A stretch of DNA of 64,000 nt from Desulfovibrio sp. (GTDB taxonomy: Bacteria > Desulfobacterota > Desulfovibrionia > Desulfovibrionales > Desulfovibrionaceae): NCBI GenBank assembly GCA_031272405.1, contig JAISTW010000027.1:32018-96017 (forward strand). The letters run 5' to 3'. Each line of letters begins with the position of its first letter. The first letter of the stretch is position 1. The notes below the pieces were generated by a model that was given only the letters and a program-made list of their open reading frames with translations, was not told where the DNA came from and ran no database searches. The position numbers and the translations under genes were made by a program. Positions 29,404 to 37,800 of the stretch are shown piece by piece.

Positions 29404-32097
29404 ATGCCGACCAAGTCATTGCCCCTGAAAGAGCGCCTGAACCTCGCCGACGATCCCGTTTTTTTGATGGACGGCACGGCTTTTTTGTACAGAAGCTTTT
29501 TCGCCAATCAGCATTTGCGCCGTTCCGACGGTTTCCCCACAGGGGCCCTGACCCTTCTCGCCCGCCTGCTGCTGCGCATCCTGCGGGGGGAAAACCCGCG
29601 CTGGCTGCTTTTTGCGCTGGACGGCAGGGGAGAGAATTTTCGCCACAAAATATACCCCCTGTATAAGGCCAATCGCGACGCCACGCCGGAACATCTCGTC
29701 GCGCAGATCGAGCCCTCCAAACGGCTGGTGCGCGCCCTCGGGCTGCGTCTGGAGGTCTCCAGCGGCTGCGAGGCTGACGACTGCATCGCCTCCCTGGCCG
29801 CCCGTTTTTCCCTTGAGCGGCCCGTCGTCATCGTCAGCGGGGACAAGGACCTGAAGCAGTGCCTGTCGCCTTCCGTCTTTATGTGGGATCCCGCCGGCGG
29901 CAGGGAAAAGCTGGTGACCGAACAGAGCTTCGTCGAGGAGAGCGGCGTGCTGCCCGGCCAGTGGCCGGACGCGCAGGCCCTGATCGGGGACGCCAGCGAC
30001 AATATCCCCGGCGTGCCGGGCATTGGTCCGGCCGCCGCCGGACAGTTGTTTTCCGTCTGCCACGGCCTGGAGGACATCCGCGACAATCTCGCCCGACTGC
30101 CGGTCAAATTCCAAAAGAAACTCCAGGGGCATCTGGACAAGGCCTTTGTCTGGCGCCAGCTCACGACCTTGTCCCGTACGGAATGCGCGGACCTGAGCCT
30201 TGACGATCTGGCTGTGCGGCCCTGCCGCGCAGAGGAAATACGGGCCCTTTGCGGGGAATTCGAGCTCGCCGCCCTGCGCGGGAGCGTGGAAGCGCTGTTG
30301 CGCGCGCGCCCCGGCCCGGATATGGGGTCTTCCGGCGGCAAAGCCGTTTCAACGGGACTGAAGGCGAAACAGGGGCAGGGCAGTCTGTGGGAAGCCGTTC
30401 CCCATCGGGACGAAGCGGCGTGCAGGGAGGCCCGCTGCCCCGAAGATTTGCCGGACTGCGCCGGGCGGGTGGCCGTCGTCCTTGCCGGCGGGGCGGGGAT
30501 CGTGCTGGGCCTTGCCCCCGCGGACGGGGCGGCGGACGACATGACGGAGGCGCGCCGCGTCTGGAAGGGGGACGGTTCGGCCCTGCTCTCCTGGCTCGCC
30601 CGCGCGCGGCGGGTGGTGTGCGACGATTTCAAGAAGCTGCTGGGCCTCGCGGGAGACGCGCCCGCCGGGGCCCTGGAGGCCCTTGTCCGGAAAAGTTTCG
30701 ATCTGGGCCTCGCCGACTGGCTGACCGAGCCAGACGAGGGCGACTACAGCCTCGCCCATATCGCCTCCCGTCTGGGACGCGCCCGCCCCGGACTGAACGC
30801 GCGGCGTCCGCGGGATCTGGCGATCATGGCCGAGCTGCTGCGGGCGCGGCTGCGCGACAACGGGCTGGAACAGCTTTACGTGGACATGGAAATGCCCCTG
30901 GTTCCCCTGCTTGCCGATATGGAGCGGGCGGGCATAGCCATTGACCCGAATGCCTTCAGCGCCTTTCTGGCCGAAGTGCGGCGGGAAATAGACAGCCTCG
31001 TCGCCGGCGTCTGCGCCCTGGCCGGCGTCCGTTTCAATCTGCGCTCCGCGCGGCAGCTGGGCGAGGTTCTCTACGGGCGTCTGGGCCTGCCCGCGCCGCG
31101 CAGGACGCGCGGCGGGCAGGCTTCCACCGCTCAGGAAAGCCTGGAAAAACTTGCCGGCCGCCACAAAATCGTGGACCTCATCCTCCAGTACCGCAAATAC
31201 GAGAAGCTGCGCTCCACCTATCTGGAACCCCTGCCGCGCCTGCGGGACGCCCGGGGGCGCGTCCACACCACCTTCAACCAGAAGGGCACGGCAACGGGCA
31301 GGCTTTCGTCCAGCAATCCCAATCTGCAGAACATCCCGGCGCGCGGGGAACTGGGACGCCGCATGCGCGCATGCTTCATCGCCGCGCCCGGCCATGCGCT
31401 GGTCTGCGCCGACTATTCCCAGATCGAGCTGCGCGTGCTGGCCCACATGTCCCGCGACGCCGCCCTGCTGGACGCCTTTCGCCGCAATGAGGACATACAC
31501 GCCCGCACGGCGGCCCTCATCTACGACGTCCCCCCGGAGCGCGTCAGCCCCGACCAGCGGCGCGACGCCAAGACGGTGAACTTCGGCCTGATCTACGGCA
31601 TGGGCGCGCAGAAACTGGCCCAGGATCTCGGGATATCCGCGCCGCAGGCCAGGGCCTTCATCGAACGCTATTTCGCCCGTCTGGCCGGGCTGAAATCCTT
31701 TTACGCCCACGTAGCGGACCAGGCCCAACAGGACGGCTTCGTCGTCACCCTGGGCGGACGCCGCCGTTTTTTGCCCGGCATCGGCTCCGCCAACGGCCAG
31801 ACAGGGGCCCAGGCGCGCCGTCAGGCCGTCAACACCGTCATTCAGGGTTCGGCCGCCGACATCATCAAGCTGGCCATGCTGGCCGTCGCCAGCGACGCCG
31901 AGCTGCGCGGCCTGAAGGCCCGCCTGCTTTTGCAGGTGCATGACGAACTGGTGCTCGAGGCCCCGAAGGAAAACGCCCCGGCCGTCGCCGCCCGCGCGGC
32001 CGGGCTGATGGCCTCCGTCGCCCCGGGCGGCGCGCCGCTGGACGTGCCCCTGGTGGTGGACTGCGGCTGCGGCGTCAACTGGGGGGAAGCCAGGTGA
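29404..32097 (+). CDS. polA: DNA polymerase I
   Basis: 5' nuclease domain 'DGTAFLYRSFFA', 'SGDKDLKQCLSP'; polymerase motifs A 'ADYSQIELRVLAHMSRD', B 'RRDAKTVNFGLIYGMGAQKLAQDL', C 'LLLQVHDELVLEAP'. Confidence 0.97.
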   Translation: MPTKSLPLKERLNLADDPVFLMDGTAFLYRSFFANQHLRRSDGFPTGALTLLARLLLRILRGENPRWLLFALDGRGENFRHKIYPLYKANRDATPEHLVAQIEPSKRLVRALGLRLEVSSGCEADDCIASLAARFSLERPVVIVSGDKDLKQCLSPSVFMWDPAGGREKLVTEQSFVEESGVLPGQWPDAQALIGDASDNIPGVPGIGPAAAGQLFSVCHGLEDIRDNLARLPVKFQKKLQGHLDKAFVWRQLTTLSRTECADLSLDDLAVRPCRAEEIRALCGEFELAALRGSVEALLRARPGPDMGSSGGKAVSTGLKAKQGQGSLWEAVPHRDEAACREARCPEDLPDCAGRVAVVLAGGAGIVLGLAPADGAADDMTEARRVWKGDGSALLSWLARARRVVCDDFKKLLGLAGDAPAGALEALVRKSFDLGLADWLTEPDEGDYSLAHIASRLGRARPGLNARRPRDLAIMAELLRARLRDNGLEQLYVDMEMPLVPLLADMERAGIAIDPNAFSAFLAEVRREIDSLVAGVCALAGVRFNLRSARQLGEVLYGRLGLPAPRRTRGGQASTAQESLEKLAGRHKIVDLILQYRKYEKLRSTYLEPLPRLRDARGRVHTTFNQKGTATGRLSSSNPNLQNIPARGELGRRMRACFIAAPGHALVCADYSQIELRVLAHMSRDAALLDAFRRNEDIHARTAALIYDVPPERVSPDQRRDAKTVNFGLIYGMGAQKLAQDLGISAPQARAFIERYFARLAGLKSFYAHVADQAQQDGFVVTLGGRRRFLPGIGSANGQTGAQARRQAVNTVIQGSAADIIKLAMLAVASDAELRGLKARLLLQVHDELVLEAPKENAPAVAARAAGLMASVAPGGAPLDVPLVVDCGCGVNWGEAR

Positions 32098-32161
32098 CGG
32101 TTCCACGTCGCTTCAACATTTGTCTGCGCCCCGTCTCGTCGGGGCCAACCTTGGAGGTCGT

Positions 32162-33175
32162 ATGGCTGATTATCGTGAAAAGGCGCGCGAGCGCATGGCC
32201 AAGTGTCAGGTCTGTCCCGTGTGTAACGGCAAGGCCTGCGCCGGGCAGATACCCGGCATGGGCGGCATCGGTTCGGGCATGTCCTTCATGAACAACCTGA
32301 CCGCTCTGGCGGCCTGGCGCGTCCTGCCGCGCTGTCTGCACGGGGCGGACAGCCCCGACCCCACAGCCGGGCTTTGGGGGCAGAAGCTCTCCCTGCCCGT
32401 GCTGGCCGCGCCCATCGGCGACGTCATCGCCAACGTCGGCAGCGACATGCAGACCAACAGGTACACGGAGCTGCTGGTCAAAGGCTGCCGCGAGGCCGGC
32501 ACCGTGGCCACCTTTGGGGACAACACCCGCCTGGAGGCCCTGGCCAGGAATTTCGACAAAATCGGCGACTACGGGGCCATGACCATTCCCTTCTTCAAGC
32601 CCTGGTCCCCGCCGGACCTTGTCGCCCGCCTGGACATGGCCGCCGGGCACGGCTGCGCCGCCTGCGGCGTGGATGTGGACGCGGCCGGCTTTCCGGTTTT
32701 CCGCAAGGCCTCTCCGGCTTACGGCGTGCGCTCCGCGGGCGATATGGCCCGCATTGCCGAAATGGCGCACGCGCGCGGCCTGAAGTTCATCGTCAAGGGC
32801 GTCATGGCCGTCTCCGACGCCGTCATCGCCGCCGAGAGCGGCGCGGACGCCCTCATCGTCTCCAACCACGGCGGCCGCTCCATAGACTGCGCGCCCGGAA
32901 CCGCCGAGGTTTTGCCCGGCATCGCCGCGGCCGTCGGCCACAGGATTCTGGTCATGGCGGACGGCGGCGTGCGCACCGGCCTGGACGTCGTGCGCATGCT
33001 CGCCCTGGGCGCAAAGCTTGTGCTCGTCTGCCGGCCTGTGGCCATCGCCCTGCACGGCGACGAAGACAACGGCGTCAGGGAGTACTTCGCGGACTTGCGC
33101 AACCAGCTTGTCAACGCCATGCGCCTGACCGGCTGCCCCGATCTGGCCGCCATAACGCGCGAGGTCATTTGCTGA
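32162..33175 (+). CDS. FMN-dependent alpha-hydroxy-acid dehydrogenase-family protein with N-terminal Cys cluster
   Basis: 'ALIVSNHGGRSIDCAPGTAEVLPGIAAAVGHRILVMADGGVRTGLDVVRMLALGAKLVLVCRP'; N-terminal 'CQVCPVCNGKACAG'. Confidence 0.83.
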   Translation: MADYREKARERMAKCQVCPVCNGKACAGQIPGMGGIGSGMSFMNNLTALAAWRVLPRCLHGADSPDPTAGLWGQKLSLPVLAAPIGDVIANVGSDMQTNRYTELLVKGCREAGTVATFGDNTRLEALARNFDKIGDYGAMTIPFFKPWSPPDLVARLDMAAGHGCAACGVDVDAAGFPVFRKASPAYGVRSAGDMARIAEMAHARGLKFIVKGVMAVSDAVIAAESGADALIVSNHGGRSIDCAPGTAEVLPGIAAAVGHRILVMADGGVRTGLDVVRMLALGAKLVLVCRPVAIALHGDEDNGVREYFADLRNQLVNAMRLTGCPDLAAITREVIC

Positions 33176-33250
33176 AAAAGAAATGGCTCTATTATTGATA
33201 TGAGTAGATATGCAGCCGTCAATTCCCGGATAAAGGACTGCTGACGCCCC
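33175..33250 (+). repeat. Imperfect direct repeat, copy A (flanks mqsRA)
   Basis: 'aaaaagaaatggctctattattgatatgagtagatatgcagccgtc...attcccggataaaggactgctgacgcccc' aligns with copy B at 34062. Confidence 0.75.
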
Positions 33251-33309
33251 TTCAGGGGTTGAGAGTGTCACTTGGCCTTTGGGGTTATTTTATTGTTTTT
33301 TGCCCCCCG

Positions 33310-33699
33310 CTATCTGGCCAGGGGCAGCAGATCGGGGTGCTCGTCCAGAATACGCAGCAGCTTCACCAGAGGGACAGGGGGTGGCGTTTTTCCCGTTTCG
33401 TAGCGCGAAAACGCGTTGACACCGCCGCCGAAAATTTCCCCGGCCTCTTTTTGTCCCAGGCGCAGTTTTTTCCGAACCCTGCGCAGAAACTGCCCGGATT
33501 CCATATTGACCGTCCTGCTGAACGCGGCCATGACCTTGCTCACGCGGTCGCCTTCTTCGGGGCCGAGAAACATCTCCCCGCAGGCAGGGCAAAAGTCGCC
33601 TGTCACATCTTTTATGACAGTCTGGCGGCCTCTGTAAGTGTGGGGGAGATCGCGCGTTTCACGCACCAATTCCTGTCTGTCGCATGCCGGACAAATCAT
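33310..33699 (-). CDS. mqsA: MqsA/YgiT-type antitoxin (zinc ribbon + HTH)
   Basis: 'MICPACDRQELV...GDFCPACGEMFLGPEEGDRV...VRKKLRLGQKEAGEIFGGGVNAFSRYETGKTPPPVPLVKLLRIL'. Confidence 0.93.
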   Translation of the reverse strand: MICPACDRQELVRETRDLPHTYRGRQTVIKDVTGDFCPACGEMFLGPEEGDRVSKVMAAFSRTVNMESGQFLRRVRKKLRLGQKEAGEIFGGGVNAFSRYETGKTPPPVPLVKLLRILDEHPDLLPLAR

Positions 33700-33710
33700 G
33701 TCGCTCTCCT

Positions 33711-34007
33711 TTACAGCTCCTTAAAAGACAAAACCACAACGCCGTCACGTATAGTCAGCTTCAGGTATACACGCACTCCGACAACCAACGGACGATATAC
33801 GTCCTGCCAGGACTGATGATCGCTGTACGATGTCATGCTCTTGTAAAAATCACTCCGATCCAACAAAAGAACAACGTCAATGACATCTTTCAGCGTCAGC
33901 CCCAGAGCATCCGCCCCGCGCAAGGCTGTGACGGAGACAATAACCTCTCCGGCCGTGACCAGACGCTTCACATCGTCCAGTTGATGGTGGGGCTTGGTTT
34001 TTTCCAT
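33711..34007 (-). CDS. mqsR: MqsR-type toxin (mRNA interferase)
   Basis: 'MEKTKPHHQLDDVKRLV...LGLTLKDVIDVVLLLDRSDFYKSMTSYSDHQSWQDVYRPLVVGVRVYLKLTIRDGVVVLSFKEL'. Confidence 0.94.
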   Translation of the reverse strand: MEKTKPHHQLDDVKRLVTAGEVIVSVTALRGADALGLTLKDVIDVVLLLDRSDFYKSMTSYSDHQSWQDVYRPLVVGVRVYLKLTIRDGVVVLSFKEL

Positions 34008-34013
34008 GAGTAA

Positions 34014-34042
34014 AAATTAACCTTCAAGGTTGTTTTTGTCAA
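34014..34042 (-). promoter_or_regulatory. mqsRA promoter with MqsA-type palindrome in the spacer
   Basis: Minus strand TTGACA (34042-34037), 17-nt spacer, TAATTT (34019-34014); palindrome AACCT-TCA-AGGTT at 34019-34031. Confidence 0.8.
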
Positions 34043-34061
34043 GTGATTTTTTGTTCCCTGT

Positions 34062-34219
34062 AAAAAAATGGCTCTTTTATTGAGATGAGTAGATATATGG
34101 CCGTACGTGGATATTTCACATCCAGCGCGTCAACGGGTTTCATTCCCGGACAAGGACAGCCTGACGCCCATGAAGTGGCGTCAGCACGAAGCGTCTGAAC
34201 AATAAAAGAGCCAAAAAAT
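34062..34219 (+). repeat. Imperfect direct repeat, copy B, bounded by inverted repeats (MITE-like or hairpin element)
   Basis: Left end 'aaaaaaatGGCTCTTTTATTG', right end 'CAATAAAAGAGCCaaaaaatt'; internal hairpin CTGACGCC-catgaagt-GGCGTCAG. Confidence 0.75.
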
Positions 34220-34234
34220 TTTTTTCTTTTTCCC

Positions 34235-34263
34235 TTGACAACTTGCCTGGGCCGCTGTATTTT
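34235..34263 (+). promoter_or_regulatory. Sigma70-like promoter for leader RNA/adhesin
   Basis: TTGACA-N17-TATTTT. Confidence 0.75.
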
Positions 34264-34269
34264 TACATC

Positions 34270-34743
34270 AACAGTAGTAGCCACTACCCCCAACCGGGGT
34301 ACCCAGCAGAGCCGAACCAACCGGCCGAAGCGCGATCTCCGGGGGCAAGCTGCCTGACTCCCGACCAGGGCCAGACGGGTCGGCCATTGTAAGATTTCTC
34401 AGCTTATGGACTGCGGCGGCGTTGGAGGCTGTCCTCCGGAAGGCCGGAGACAGACACCGCACAGAACCCAGAGTCGTTGGAAAGTATCGTTGCGTGACGC
34501 AACGACCTCCCGGAAGGAGGCATCGCCGTTCCGGGGGGCTGCGAACCCGTATGGGGCAAAGACAGTGCAACAGACACTGCGCCCGCGCGTCAGCGCGGGA
34601 ATACGGAGCCACAGGATGGCGCCGGACCCCGTGCGGACAGGTTTTTTCAAGGCGTGTTTGCAGTCCGCTTTCCTTCGCCGAACGCCTCGATTCACGCACT
34701 CGTCCGAAGGTTCCACGGAATCGGCGCTTTTTTGCGCCTTTTT
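34270..34743 (+). ncRNA. Hairpin-rich leader/candidate noncoding RNA upstream of the giant adhesin
   Basis: Consecutive hairpins at 34429-34453, 34487-34505, 34506-34520, 34563-34579 and 34582-34599, ending in a GGCGC-TTTTTT-GCGCC-TTTTT hairpin at 34723-34743. Confidence 0.5.
34723..34743 (+). terminator. Terminator/attenuator-like hairpin within the adhesin leader
   Basis: GGCGC (34723-34727) TTTTTT GCGCC (34734-34738) followed by TTTTT. Confidence 0.5.
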
Positions 34744-34827
34744 GTCGTTTCCCGTGGGTTTTTCCCCACACGGGGGCAAGGCTTGTTCGCGCCCAGCGAC
34801 CAGCCGTTTTAACAAAGGAGTTTCGTC

Positions 34828-37800
34828 ATGGCCGACACCACCAACCAGGTTTCGTCACAGAGAACTTTGACCAACATCAGCCTCGTCAAGCCCGGCGCCG
34901 ACCAGCAGGTCGTCGTGCCGGCCCAGCCCGAAGGCCGGCTGGTGCTCGACTTTCCCGCCGACCAGGCCACCCTGGAGCGTCCCGAAGGCTCGGACAGCCT
35001 CTTTTTCCGCTTTGCGGACGGTTCTTCCATAGAACTCAGGGACTTCTACACTTCCTACAGCAAAGACAACATGCCCGAATTTGAGGTGGAAGGGCAGACG
35101 ATCGCCGGCGCGGATTTCTTCTCCGCCTTCGGGGAAGACCTCTCGCCCGCAGCCGGCCCCGGCGGCGCGACCGGCGGCAACCGCTACCGCACCTGGGACA
35201 ACATGAATCTGGCGGACGGCATCGACCACCTCAACGATCTGGACTGGGGCATGGAGCTGGGCGGCCAGCAGCCGGAACCCCGTGAGGAACAGGGCTATGT
35301 CGCCCCGCACGGCTCCGTGGCCCTCGCCTGGACCAACGCCTGGCAGGACGGCGCCAACACCGGCACCGACGGCCCGGACGGCCCCGGCGGCAGGCCTCTG
35401 GCCACCGTCAACGGCGGCGTCTTCACCCTGCACGAAGCCGGCCTTGAGCACGGCACCCGGCACGTGGACGGGCCCATCACCGCGTCCTCGGCCCTGCATG
35501 TGGACACGAACAACGCCGAGTTCACGGGCCTGACCATCAACGGCACCTTTTACAGCCTTGACCAGCTGGCCGCCGGCGTGACCATCGCCCGCAACCTTGA
35601 CGGCGACGACGACAACGACGTGACCGTGGTTTTTCGGCTTGATCCCGCGGACAACCACCTTGTCCACGTCTCCGTGACCCTGGACAACACGGTCACCCAC
35701 GGCGAGCCGGGCACATCCTTCAATGATATTTTCCCCGACGGCCTGAGCATCGTGGCCAACGCCGTGGACGCTTACGGCGCCCTGGACACCGATTCGGTCA
35801 ATCTGGTCATCAATGTCGTTGACGACGCGCCCATTGCCGATGATGACAAGCGCGTCTTCACGGTTGAAAACGACAACGTGGATGATCCCGACCATTACGG
35901 CGACAACGTGCAGCGCACCATTCAGGGTAACGTGAAGGACGGCAAGCCCGGCAGCGATGACGAAGACACCAGCTACGACGACGACCAGTTCACCGAGGAC
36001 CAGTCGGGCGCGGATCTCTATCGGGACAATCCGGTGGAATGGCGGACAGAGGGTGTCAGCAATTTGAAGCCGGACGGAACAGCCCCCAATGGAGACCCCC
36101 AGTTCCAGGTTATGGACGGGGACAGGGTTGTCGGCACGCTGACGCTTGACTCCGATGGCAAGTATACCTTCGTGTCGGATCCGAGCTATGAGCCGAACAG
36201 GGACGGCTACACCGTCAAAATCCCCTATTCCGTGTACGACCGGGACGGGGATTCGGACGACGCCACCTTGACGCTTACCATACAGAATGTGAACGACAGG
36301 CCGGTGTTTGTGGCGGAGACTGATCCCGACCCCGAAACACCCGGCAATCCCAACATTCCCGGAGATCCCGGCTATCCCACGGATCATGACGGTGATCCCG
36401 ACAAGCCGGATTTGGTCATCGCGGATTCCCTGACTTTCAAAGAAAGCGGCGTGTACGCAAAAGACGAACGTGAAGAAGACGAAGGGCATTACCTGAATGA
36501 CGGTTCGGATGGCAGGCCGGACGAAAACGCGCCGGTAGATGCCGTTACTAAAGACTCAGGCAGCATCCATGCCACCGACGCCGATGCTGGGGATGAACTG
36601 ACCTACGGCATTTTCGTAGAAGGGGAGTCAGCGCCCAACAATGGTCTGTTTTACGTCGGCCTGGACGGCAAACTCACAGCCGTCGAACCGGATGATTACT
36701 ATGGCACAATAGTAGTGCATGATGACGGCAGCTATGATTTTGAACTGCATGAAGGCCCCACGGTGGACAAGCTCTACGAGGGAGAAATTAAAGACCTGTA
36801 CATACCTGTTGTCGTCAAGGACGATTCCGGAGCCGTCAACGATACCGGCCTTGCGGAAATCAGGATCACCATCGAAGGCACCAATGACCAGCCGAAAATA
36901 TCGGTTAGTTGGGATTCAGATACTGATGAGAACAACATCGCCCACATTGTCGAGCGCGGTGCGGATAACCAAAATGCCGAAAATATGATCACCGGCACGG
37001 CGAAAGCCACAGATGTGGACTCCGACGGAAATGACCAGAGATTCGGTTTTGTGATAGATGGCAAGGTATATCAGGATGCGTACGTCAACGCCGATAATCA
37101 ACTGGTGCCCGGCGCCCCAGTGGGCGGCAACTATTATGGCGCATATCATATAGACCCTGTGTCCGGTGAATACTCTTTCAAGGTGAACAACGAAGCCGAC
37201 TGTGTTCAGAAACTCAACCCGAACGTGGAAGGCAAGGAATACCAGAACATGCCTTCTGTCACCGTAGTGGTGGAAGACAAGCACGGCGCTTATGACAAGG
37301 TTGATATTAATGTCAGGATAGACGGAACCAACGACGCGCCAAAAATCACCGGCGGCTTAGCAGCAACGGTGAAGGAAGAAGGCGTGTGGGCGAAAGGCGG
37401 GCCTGCCGCTGTTGGCGAGTTTCTCCGTCCTGTAGAAAACGAAAATGTTGACAGGAATGGAGACGGCTTCAGCGACGATGGCGACCACCTGCCCATACAC
37501 ATGGTTTCCGGCAAGATAGACGTTGATGACGTTGACGACAAATCGCTGACCCTTACCCTCACAGGTGCAGAGGACGGCACATATCCCGGCACGGATGAAC
37601 CTTGCATGGTTGTCAAGGGTACATACGGAAGTCTGTACCTGAAGAAAGAGGACGACTCCGACTCCTATACCTATACCTATGTCCTGGATGAAGACAAGGC
37701 GCAGTCTTTTACCGAGGGTCAAATGGTACCGGAGCAGTCATTCCCCATTACGGTGCGCGACGGCCACGGCGGCGAAACCCATTCAGAAATAAAAATCACG

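Noticed and set aside
30349-32106. 585-aa minus-strand ORF opposite polA, and similar long antisense ORFs (e.g. 2903-3874, 7460-8275, 54853-56433, 58540-60288)
   Set aside because: All lie opposite well-identified genes, have atypical composition and no motifs.
34258-34827. c-di-GMP (GEMM) or cobalamin riboswitch upstream of the adhesin
   Set aside because: Looked for GEMM core and B12-box patterns on both strands; 'gggagtcaggcagcttgcc' on minus is only a superficial B12-box resemblance without the rest of the aptamer.
34268-34870. Overlapping ORFs in several frames in the adhesin leader (34268-34771 minus, 34406-34870 plus, 34399-34815 minus)
   Set aside because: Multiple frames open at once, Arg/Pro/Ser-rich, no SD or family; more consistent with structured RNA.
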